64,000 bases of DNA. It comes from Pempheris klunzingeri (Eukaryota > Chordata > Actinopteri > Acropomatiformes > Pempheridae). Shown here one piece after another: positions 43,705 through 53,330 of this stretch. Position 1 is the stretch's first letter. Each line of letters opens with the position of its first letter. The notes beneath the pieces were generated by a model. That model saw nothing but the letters and a program-made list of their open reading frames with translations, ran no database searches and had not been told where the DNA came from. A program made the translations under genes and the position numbers. The stretch spans positions 16,103,328 through 16,167,327 of the forward strand of contig NC_092019.1 in NCBI RefSeq assembly GCF_042242105.1, written 5' to 3'.

Positions 43705-46700
43705 GGAGAGATAAAGTGAGAGACAGAATGGAGTCACACCTGAAGTTGGGCTTGTAGCATAGAAACCTGCTGGTTCCCTTTGGCTAACTTATTTAGAAGC
43801 AATGTACCGTCAGCATCTACTGGGGGTGGAGGAACCTCTGGATTAAGCCACTCCTGTCAACAAAATTGCGCACACAGAACAACACAATGGCAAGAATTTA
43901 GATGACTTTTAGATTAATTATTATTGCCAGACAGAGTAGTGGAGAAGTGAGAGAACAGTGCATGTAGATGAGACAGGAAAGGAAACAAAAGTCCAGAGTA
44001 GCACAGTTGGTAGACAATAGCAGCAGTGCTGCCAGTGTTGTGGGTGGTCTCCTACTGAGCATATTACACTAAAAATTCATGCGGTGGTACTCAGTGTACT
44101 GTAAAATGAAAATGCGTTCTATTGAATACACAAACACAGAACAGAACAGAACAAGTGACATACTGATGTCAGGCTGACCTGTTTTCCTGGTAACTCGGTG
44201 TCTTTCAGCTCCCTTGTACCATAGTCACTTTCTGCAAATGTATTGTGCAAAGCTTAATTTTCATGTGAATAATACACAAGCAAAAGCTTCATACTCCATT
44301 GTATATTATTATAAAAATGGCACCTACCCAGACAACAATCAAGGCTTTTACAATAAAATGTGCACTCTTCAGCTGAGTACAAGCATAGACAGTATGTACT
44401 GTATAATATTAAAATCAAAATGAAAGGTTAGGGACGATTTGTTTATTGCTGGCTGAAAACCTCCAGAAATTTGCATCTCCAGAAATGCAAATTTTCAATT
44501 TCAACTCCATGTTCTTGCAGATCATGCTTGGGAAAGATTCATAAAAGCCCCAAATCAGGTCTTTCACTCAATATATGGTGGTCATGCTAAATATTATTGG
44601 TTTACATTGTGGTGATGTGGTACAAGGTTTACATTCAAGAACAGCAAATAAGCATTGTTGCAAAAGTGCAGAAATAACTCTCTCTCTCGCCATTGTTTAA
44701 AAACCTTTTTAAAAACGGTCAGATGCAAAACATGCTTTTTGTCATGCACATTCACACATGCTGCTGGCAGGACAGCACTCATTCACACACACGTACACAC
44801 ACACACACACACAACCTACCCTCATCCAGGTCCATGAAGAGACCTGCAGGTATAATACACCTCAGTCGCAGAGCACTCTTCGTATAAATCACTACTAGTA
44901 ACTCATCATTCTCTTCCAACTAACCTCACTTTAACATGTTAATATTCATCTGAAATAACATTATAACAGGCAGAACAAAATGGGATCTTCTCATTTCTCA
45001 ACAGGTCACATGGGGACACCTACCTGAGAAAAAGATTGTGCCGAGGCCTAACAAAATGACAGCACCCAGGATGCACTTGTTCACAGAGAACCCGCTGTCA
45101 TCGTCCCTCTGTGGCAGCTGAAACTCTTCCTCTTCTTCCTCGTCCACCTCTGTCCTTCCGATCCGCTCCAGAGCTGCTAAGAGAGACCTCCTTCTCCTCA
45201 CCTCTGGCTCTCCCTCCTCTCCAGTCTTCTCGATCCTCTCCTCGCCCACCTCGGAGTCCACAGGGGAGTCTGGAGCAGTGGATAAAAAGAACATTAAAAG
45301 CAGATGTTACCAAGTATATTTTGACTATTACATTGCAATTAACACGTTTAATCCATTTTATGAGCACCCCCCTAAGGCATAAATGTTCAGCACAGCAGAT
45401 CATTTAATGTATTTGGCATCCATTACACAACTTTATTTTCTAACAACAAAGTTGTTGCACATTATTTGATACAAATTTGCTCCTGCACTTACAACGTTGT
45501 TAGATAGCACAGCAGCTATTGTGCTGTAAATTGTCTGATGCAGCAGTATAAGAAAAAAAATCTCTTACTGGAAGTTAAGTATTTCATCTTTGTTGGCTCT
45601 GCTGTGCCTGGCACGCTGTTTAATTTGCTCCATTGTCATTCCTCATTTGCCTTTAAACTGCACAGATAAGGCTTAAATCTTGAATGAATCATCTGGAAAG
45701 TGATTAAAAGGTGTTCCAAGTTTCCAAACTATTTGCATCACATCTTATTGTTAAGGAGCAATGGTACTATAAATGAGTGCTGTAATGAACTCACTGACAC
45801 TACACTCTGGTTGGGAAACAAAAAGTGCATGAAAGAAATGCACAACAGAGCAAAAGAAGACTAATTTTTTAATGCTGTAGCAAGAAAAAGAGCTGCAGAC
45901 CAAAAACACCACACTGCAAAAAACTTTAGAGGTTCCAGTCCCTCTGAAGCCAATTTACTTCTGCAGGGTGTCATGCAACTAAAGGTTCCTCTGTCACATC
46001 ATGCTCCCTGCCTCATACCAACCACAGCCTCTCCCGACAACTCCCTGGCCCAGATACTGAACAATTCCATAACCAGCTGGTCCACCAAGTACACTTCAAA
46101 CACAAATAGTACATACGGCTTAGTCTTAGACACAGGCATACCAGATGGCATGTACATAACATACACATAATCAAAACTGATGCTGAGGTTACTATTATAT
46201 TAATATAATAATAACCTGGCTGAAGTCTTGTTGTTCATACCTGCCTGTTTCCCTAAGTCAGTCGTCCTCGCAGACAGGTCTGACCCCTCCCCTTCCTGTT
46301 GTAGCTCCTCCCCATTCAGCGGATACAGTATTCTTTCATGCGTGAGCTGCTCTTCTTCCTGTGCAAACTCCCCCCCTCCCAGAGTCTCTGTGCTCAGTGG
46401 TGAGGCTGGGGGCTCATCAGGGGAGGGAGTTATGTGGGAGTAGGAGTCAGAGAATGAATCGGGGTCGGGGATGGACTCTGCCAGGCCCTCATGTGGGCTC
46501 TCTGATTGGCTGGGTGCATCGCTGTCAGGGACAAAGCTGCTGGAGACTTCCAGAGAGGTAGGGATGGGGGCATCAGTGGTGGAGGTGGGCACGGAGGTGT
46601 GCTGCTCTGTGCTTGTGTCTCCATTTAGATCTGCTGTTATTTCTTTAGATGCCTGAGTATAAGAATCAGGTGATTAAATTCTCATAAGGTATTACACTGT

Positions 46701-48551
46701 CACTCAAAGACTTCTGTTCTCCTTTTAAGCATTTGTAGTTTATACTCAAGAAGTGTGCCTACTTCAAAAGCAAAAGTTGCTTTTGGATAGAGAGTTAGAG
46801 GAGAAGTTTTACACCACTCTTTTATCTGAATGACAAATATAAAGCTACAGGGGGAAGTCAGTTAGTTTAGCACTCAGGGCTGGAAACTGGGGGACAGGAG
46901 GAAGATCCTGCCAGCACCTCTACAGTTTACTCATTAGCATGTTATATCTTGTTTAATTCTAGAGGATTTATATGCTGGACAATTTCTTAGCTAGGAACTG
47001 TTGCCAGACAACCAGCAGAGACTCCAGGAAGTTAACAGTCACAGCCAAGAAATAGTCCACAATAATCCAGGACGATATTGTTACCTTCAAACTGAGCCAG
47101 ACTAGCTGTTCCCAATCTTTATACTACGCCAAGGTAGCCAGCTGCTGGCTGAAGCCTTATACTTAATGGCCAGATATGACAGTGCTATTTATATTCTCAT
47201 CTAACTGTCTGCTAGAAAGTCAGTAAGTATTCCTTTAACTTTAAAATATATGAGAATTAGTATCAGTGAAATGTTTGTGACTTTCTGCATTTTGTACACC
47301 TGCCTTTAATAAAGCCTGGGCTAAAAAAAAAAAAACATACGAGTGTTCACTTGTTTCTTTGAATAGAAACTTTGTGTTGAACATTATTTTAGGCCTCTGT
47401 CAGCTGAAATGAGTCACCTTTTAGTTATGAGTACTTAAAAGGGGCAATAATGTGGCTACACCCCCACTGGCCAATCAGACCACTAACCACAAGTACTCCT
47501 GGTGGCTACAGCATAAGCTGTTTAAATGTGTATCCTTTGATAATTTAGAAATGACTGTTCATGGCAAACCATGGTATAATTACAAAATATAAGACAGCAG
47601 AGTGCCTTCATTGGGTAATAATAACTACATATTCAGCTAAGCTGTGTAACAAATACTACAAGAGAGAAAATAGAGTGCATTGCTGTCCTACCAGGTGGCC
47701 CTCCACAGGGAGCCCCTCTGCAGACTCTGCACCATTTGCAGGCTGCTTCTCCCCAGAACCTGGCTCATCAAACACAGAAAACAGGAAACAAGAGCAAAAG
47801 TTAAACAATTTTCAATTGCAACTATTTTTAATGCAGAAATTCTACTTTACTTGATGATGTATATATCATTTTGTTATTTTTCACTTTTTTTGTTTTGTTT
47901 GAATAATTGGAAAATGGGCGAAAGTGAGTGAGTAAAAAAAATAAAAATCAGAAATTCTAAAAGGTTTGTGTGTTTGTGCATAATCTGTTTTTCCTGTGTC
48001 ATAAACAATCTCACAGTCCTGACTTGTATAGTGACAAACACCTGCTGCAGATGGAAGGCTTTCTTCATGCTCAGTCCCCTCTGCCAAAGGCCTCAGGGTT
48101 TCAGTGACAGTCTCCTGAGACAAACAACAGACAGTCAAAGAACACAAACATTATTACCATTCAGGTATTATAGCCGGAGCAAAATAATCTGAACATACAA
48201 TCCATTTTTGATTGTTCCTAAGCACAGTATTGACATCACTGTATGTATGTGTGTGTAACAAGCCCTCAGACCAGTGCCTTTTAGCCAGTTTGTCTTGTTG
48301 AATAATTGTTAAATCATTTAAAAAAAAAAGAGAGACAAAGAAACAAAGAGTCTTATTACAGGAACTTACTTCATATTCGGGTGACCCAAAAGAAAATCAA
48401 TTGGGACAAGGAGTTTTCTTTTTTTAAAAATAATACATTTTCAATGAGGTCATGCACAGACACTCCACATGTTCCAATGCTCTTTACAGAGTGGTGATAC
48501 CTCAGGAGTGAGGATGGTCCAGCTGTTGTTAGCACTGCTGCCACCCGACAT
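41545..48551 (-). CDS. pbxip1: PBX homeobox-interacting protein 1 (HPIP), complete
   Basis: Ten minus-strand coding exons: 48551-48501, 48114-48042, 47759-47692, 46652-46241, 45269-45024, 44843-44820, 44231-44179, 43853-43740, 43570-43336, 43160-41545. Phases agree throughout; 963 aa. HPIP binds PBX homeoproteins, oestrogen receptors and microtubules. Visible: MSGGSSANNSWTIL start, acidic Ser/Pro-rich N-terminal part, Arg-rich RRRRSLLAALERIGR then one membrane segment (CILGAVILLGLGTIFFS, about 267-283), a coiled coil (LNKLAKGNQQVSMLQAQLQ, QKEELKVAK) about 330-425, a very long Lys/Glu/Trp-rich region with 25-residue repeats, and the conserved C-terminal block EFEAILQTYLAKAEE ... HDQISFQDFVEDFGDILED, matching human RHDRLRFRDFVDALEDSLEE. 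It is longer than human (731 aa) mainly through the charged region. A 24-nt microexon follows the membrane segment. An untranslated first exon ends at 50955. Confidence 0.95.
42190..42400 (-). repeat. In-frame 75-bp tandem repeats in pbxip1
   Basis: Within the last pbxip1 exon the protein repeats a 25-residue unit starting ERKQWNDNEWKSK and continuing GKDDTEWKRK, two full copies and one part copy. Looser forms (ERKQWEESKTHGKERR, KKEWKSKNGKDHSKEG) extend the array. Copies are nearly identical in DNA, which suggests recent duplication. Confidence 0.8.
43672..43705. repeat. (CA)n microsatellite with GCGC start
   Basis: Alternating GCGCGC then CA repeats in a pbxip1 intron, 35 bp from the splice donor of the 43740-43853 exon. 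Confidence 0.9.
46193..46210. repeat. 18-bp perfect AT palindrome
   Basis: TATTATATTAATATAATA reads the same on both strands. It lies just downstream of the pbxip1 exon at 46241-46652, in the intron. Confidence 0.85.
46835..47240. repeat. Hairpin-bearing interspersed fish repeat (MITE-like)
   Basis: Lies in a pbxip1 intron. Two 16-bp arms, 46977-46992 (GGACAATTTCTTAGCT) and 47043-47058 (AGCCAAGAAATAGTCC), are inverted copies with two mismatches. Around them are CCAGCACCTCTACAGTTTACT, CCCAATCTTTATACTACGCCAAGG and ATATTCTCATCTAACTGTC, which match in order a repeat I remember as common in percomorph genomes. No coding capacity; superfamily unknown. Confidence 0.6.
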
Positions 48552-49269
48552 GGCCCCCTAGAGGCTTTGCCTGTCCCCTGCAACACAGAAGAGACAGGAA
48601 CATTGAGGGCAGATTAGATGATTAATAGCAGTTCACGGAGAAGCAATCAAATCAAACTGAAGAACGTCCTACACCCGTTTATGTCTCTATACCCTCTGCA
48701 CCATATCTGGCTGCCTGACTGTCTACAGAAAAAAAAGATGGCCAAGAGAGGGAAAAAAAAGGATTTGGGTTTATTGCAATATATTTGAAGTGACGCCCAA
48801 CAACCCCATGTGAGCAGGTGTATTGTTCAGAGGCCTGCCACTTGTCAACAATTAGGGTGACAAGAAATTTACATCCTCTGTTTACCCATGCACATGATTT
48901 GAATGCATGCCTTTGCTATTCAGCCACACCCATTGGGCAAATGAAGGGCCTACTGTAACCTGCTGTTGACACATTACTTTGTGTGCGTGCATGTGTGCAG
49001 GAAGTCCACGTTGCTGGGAACCATTCAGTTCTTCATTAGTAGTTTGTGTGTGTTGTGGGTCTTTTGATCACCCTGGCTTTTGACTAGCTAGGAAATGTTT
49101 TGGCAGAGCCACGGGTAACTAAGGCCAGCACCATTCTGGAGATACAGACAGCAGAATGGGCTTTCCATTTCAAAGCTGCTGGTCTGTTAATATGTCTACA
49201 AACCACCAGCAATCAACTGTATCCTGCATATAACTCCATCGGACCGATCCATTGGCCTCATCGACTGCT

Positions 49270-49395
49270 GGACTCTTTATTAGATTGTTCGTTCGCTTAC
49301 ACTTCTTGTTTATTTCAGTGAACTTTGTAAAGCACTGTGAGACAACTCTGTTGTGATATTGGGCTATACAAAATAAATTGAATTGAATTGAAAAA
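49270..49395 (+). mobile_element. 3' tail of a LINE (L2/CR1-like) or a SINE sharing it
   Basis: CTTTGTAAAGCACTGTGAGACA, GATATTGGGCTATACAAAATAAA and the ending ATTGAATTGAATTG are typical of 3' ends of fish L2/CR1-clade retroposons. The left border is unclear and may reach to about 49080. No reverse-transcriptase frame is present, so this is a 5'-truncated copy. It lies in pbxip1 intron 1. Confidence 0.55.
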
Positions 49396-50813
49396 ATTTA
49401 ATAACTATTCCTATGTGCATTGCTGAGAGTTAAGAATTCTGAAGTAAGAAACACTGTATTTCTGTAGAACTGCATCTGGCCAGCACAACTCGAGACCACA
49501 TAAGCAGAAACACAGACTTACATTTCAATTTCATCATCTGGTCAGACACAAGTGTCAAGTATTACAGCTACTTGAAAAACCAACAACACATGGTTGAGCC
49601 ACTCCAGACTTCAGAATTCATGTAGTTGATCAGGACACAGATCCAAAATCAAACATCAATTAGGCACCAGCTACTATTACAGCCTTTCCTCTCTGACTGC
49701 AGAGGATAACAGAACAGTGGTGCATATTTATTAAATGTGGTTTAGCTTTCTTTTAGTGAATACAGAAAGAACTAACCAGCCACGTTAACACCACAGCATC
49801 TGGGTAATGACACACTTCACTCCCCAAATTCAATTCTCTCCCAGCTCCACAATTTAGGTCTCTTAATCGAGTGCCTCCCAAGAGGAGCCTTCTGAATCTA
49901 GCCTAGGGCCCTAGGAGCATTGTGGAGCATATAGTGGAATGGCTTAAATAGATATCAGCTAAATATAGCTACCATGAGATTGACTGGAGACAGAAAGAGG
50001 GAGCGTGCAGAAGATAGCCATGGGGAACACAACAGAGGCAGAAATGTGTTCTAAGGACAGTGTTAAAAGGATTATTCTAAATGCACTATCAAGCCGATGG
50101 CTCTGAACAGAGAAAAAATCATTTTCATAGCTTTGACATTTGGTCCTACTCTCTGATTTTTGTGAGTAATGCCTAATTTGACCTTTAAAGCTCTACCTTT
50201 GGGAGGCTGGGTTACATAGTGTATTTTAACTTTACATATTCATAGCCATCATATTTTACAGACACTTGAACCCCTCATTGATCTCAGATTATTAATACCT
50301 TTTCAGACAAACAATAATCTCCCTTCAGTTTTGTTTGTGTGTCACTTAAAATTGCCATATGCAACACTTGCAAAATACAGCCAAACATAAAATACAGCCA
50401 AACATATAACTAGAGCTGTAGGCCCAGAGTTATCTTGGTCTCAGCAGGGAAAAATTACCAAAAAAGGCCAAGGGAAAAAAGGCCATTAGGACGGCAGTGT
50501 CAGGCTGTCCGTAAACGCACCATAGCCAGCTTGTCAACAGCAGTTTACACACACACAGAGAGAGACACACAGACACACACAGCATCATCAAAGTATTATG
50601 TAAGGTTAGTTTAACAGACTGCTTATAGAGATGTAGTGTGGAAATCTCACACGGCGAGGAAAAATTAAAACTAAAAACCGACTTAAACTCAGAAACATTA
50701 CTTATTAAATGCGTTCAAGGCCAATGCGAATGGGATAAATTCCTTAAGGGTTAAAATAAGACAAAACTGCCAACATTAAGCAATTAAAACAAAAACTGTC
50801 TTCCAACGTTGCA

Positions 50814-50851
50814 ACTTTTTCCTGGTTGCAATCGAGCAACCAGGAAAAAGT
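50814..50851. repeat. Perfect 16-bp inverted repeat, 6-nt loop
   Basis: ACTTTTTCCTGGTTGC at 50814-50829 is followed, after AATCGA, by its exact reverse complement at 50836-50851. It lies about 100 bp inside pbxip1 intron 1, downstream of the untranslated exon. Not related to any recognised element. Confidence 0.9.
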
Positions 50852-50954
50852 GAGTGAAACGACGTCTGCGCCTCAATGGGCGAGCAAACAAGAAAACAGA
50901 CGATGTTACTTTGAAGTAACGACACTTTTACATCCAAAACCAGTTCAGTCTTAC

Positions 50955-51145
50955 CGTAGTCCGTCGCTTTACTTGAGACCTCTCAGTTTGCCACAAATAC
51001 TGAAGACACCTCTGAGTCTTCCCATCCAACTTGGGAACTTAAAACATGCCTCCTGAAGTTGTACGAGCCAAGCGCCTCTCGTCCAATCAGAGGCAGATGT
51101 TCGATCTGGTCCCGCCCCTCAACTTCCGGCTCGACCAATAGCAAT
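50955..51145 (-). promoter_or_regulatory. pbxip1 promoter and untranslated first exon
   Basis: On the minus strand ACTACG/GTAAGA is a good donor, ending an untranslated exon at 50955. Upstream of it are plus-strand CCAAT boxes at 51083-51087 and 51135-51139, a GC box CCCGCCCC at 51111-51118 and an ETS-type ACTTCCGG at 51122-51129. This cluster, with its CpGs, looks like a TATA-less housekeeping-type promoter. Transcription start is probably between 51000 and 51070. Confidence 0.65.
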
Positions 51146-51185
51146 GCAGCGTCACTGTGCTTCACTGGGACAGCTTCCATGTTGA

Positions 51186-51217
51186 TTGACACACGCAGGT
51201 GATGAAGCGTGTGTCAA
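51186..51217. repeat. Perfect 11-bp inverted repeat, 10-nt loop
   Basis: TTGACACACGC at 51186-51196 and GCGTGTGTCAA at 51207-51217 are exact reverse complements. It lies just upstream of the pbxip1 promoter boxes. Confidence 0.9.
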
Positions 51218-51219
51218 AC

Positions 51220-52087
51220 ATATGTCGTATATAAGTTGAGTTTTATTCTCACAACTCCAGTCCTCGATATTTAATGCTGGTAGTCCAAAGGCTTTGGTTG
51301 ATTCCAGGTTGAAGGTTTGGCCACCACATCCTCCTTTCCCATGTAAATCTGATCCTGTTTTTTTTTTTCAATACATAAATCATAAATAGGGCCTCTTTAA
51401 AGACATGTTACTTTGAAAATTCCTAAAGTTAATCAAATATAAGCCTTAAAGTCTAATTAAAGGCACAAAAAAAAAAAAAAAATATTTAGCTGTACAGTAT
51501 GTTAGCTACAAGGCTAATCAAAACAAAATGAACAAAAATGCAGACATAAAGGTCATATTTTTTCTATTCATTAGTTCCTTTATTCAGTGTACACCAGTTT
51601 GTGTTGTACAATGAACATCAGGTGTGCCATTCCTCAAGATCTCAGATCAGCAGGGTTGAACTCAGGAAACTCTGACCCAGTCTCACAATGAACATTTGTA
51701 GCGTCTGGAAATGTGTTCCTGGAACCTAAGAAAAGCATCCTACAAACACCGAAAAACACAGACATAAACATATTTTAAGATGTTAAATAAACGTATGATT
51801 TACTGGACATATTCCTCACCGAATTTGCGTCTTTCTAAAACACAGCTTTAAGTTAACAGTAGACAGCATAAACTTCATTATGCAAACTGGAAAGATTTTA
51901 GTCCACTATGTGCTAAAGTGGTAGTTTGTTGTCATACGAGATGAGACTCATACTTGCCAATGCTTTGCCAACACCGCTGATCAAACACTGATGAAATAAA
52001 AGCTGGCTGAAATTACACTATAGGAGCCAACAGAGAAAACAGGAAAATCAATGTTTGACCACTTGATCTACTCTTTCTGTCAGTCTG
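51220..52087. other. Region between pbxip1 and lenep
   Basis: AT-rich, no coding sequence recognised. Minus-strand AATAAA (plus TTTATT at 51579-51584) is a candidate lenep poly(A) signal, giving a 3' UTR of about 500 bp. Confidence 0.5.
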
Positions 52088-52282
52088 TCAGTCCAGGATC
52101 TCCTTGATGCACCAGCAGCAGAGGAGGAAATAGAGGCACTCCTTAACCGACTGGATGAAACTGTAGGCAAAGTTTCCTCCCAGGAAGTTCTTGCCTCGTC
52201 CCAGACCCATGGCCATGTCCCGCAGGTGCTGTCCCAGGGAGGAGGAAGGCATGGCCTGGGGAAGAGGACGCTGGGGATGCAT
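52088..52282 (-). CDS. lenep: Lens epithelial cell protein LENEP (64-aa microprotein)
   Basis: A 64-residue minus-strand frame beginning MHPQRPLPQAMPSSSLG and ending VKECLYFLLCCWCIKEILD, then stop at 52090-52088. Human LENEP (LEP503, 61 aa) begins MQPRTQPLAQ and ends LLCCWCIKELLD, so both ends and the overall length agree. The mammalian protein is made in lens epithelium; its molecular role is poorly known, and the hydrophobic Cys-rich tail suggests membrane or protein contact. A longer frame starts nine codons earlier (52309), but MHPQ matches the human start. CTGCAG just before it could be an acceptor, though no clear upstream donor was seen, so a single exon is also possible. TATAAGTA lies upstream at 52435-52428. 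Neighbours pbxip1 and shc1 are neighbours in human too. Confidence 0.92.
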   Translation of the reverse strand: MHPQRPLPQAMPSSSLGQHLRDMAMGLGRGKNFLGGNFAYSFIQSVKECLYFLLCCWCIKEILD

Positions 52283-52427
52283 GGCGCTGCAGAGGAAAAC
52301 CAGCAACAAGGCAGAGGCAACGAGGGGAGCAGTGGATGAGGAGAAATGGGAGGTGGGAGGTCTGATGAACTGGATCAGAAAGCAAGAGCTAAGGTCTGCC
52401 CCGTATTCGTGGCTCAGTTAGCTCCCC

Positions 52428-52435
52428 TACTTATA
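52428..52435 (-). promoter_or_regulatory. TATA box for lenep
   Basis: Minus-strand TATAAGTA, about 150 bp before the lenep start codon, at a fitting place for a transcription start near 52400. A TATA promoter suits a tissue-restricted gene. Confidence 0.6.
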
Positions 52436-52439
52436 ACCT

Positions 52440-53295
52440 CCTATATGAGCTGTGGGCTGCCTCCATTCACATCCTGCTTTTTCTCGACTCTTCCCTGCTT
52501 TCAAACATCCGCTGATTGATTAAAGGCCTTGTTTACCTTTGCAGTGCTCTGTTCCCCTGTGTTGTATAGTACCCCATGCACAGACTCTCCCTAGGCTCTA
52601 ATAATCCCTGAATCAGCCCCCCTCCCACTGTTACAAGCTCAGCTGTTCACAAACAGGAGAGTTCCAGCGGCTCCAGTACGCCACCTCCGCTACATCCCGC
52701 TCTTTGTTCAGGACAGTATGTGACAGGCAGTCATACCTTCTGGCGTGTGTGTGTGTGCTTTGTTGTTTCATTTCCCATCAAAGTTGTTTGATGCTCTTTG
52801 ATAGAAAAATGAAAGGGAATTTAAAAAGCCTATCCAGCAAGGTGACAAACACTCAGGCTAAATGCACACTTATCATATCAAAAGCCAAACTCGCAAAGAG
52901 AGATGAATGATATATGTATTTATATATGCAATCTATGTTTTCAGATACAGGTGTAAACCGACATGTTTCCCTAAAAACAAAAAAAAAAGTATTAAAACAG
53001 AAACATATAAAGTAAAAATCAATACATGTGCACGCAATTTTAAAGGAACCTTTGGTTTTCAAAAACACAAATTAAAAAGTACAACAACATCAACACTATC
53101 ACCACCACCAACAACAAACAAGATTTTTTTTCTTTTTTCGAAAGGATTTTCATGCAACAAAGGCATCTGTGACGAATGATGATAACATGGGACCAGTTCA
53201 CTAATGATGCAGAGGGTCAGGTGGGCCCGTTTCAGCTTGCACGCACGCACTCACACGCACTCACACGCACTCACACGCACTCACACGCACGCACG

Positions 53296-53330
<35 letters not shown>

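Noticed and set aside
50814-50851. Possible microRNA precursor
   Set aside because: Arms of 16 bp with a six-base loop are too short for a normal pre-miRNA.
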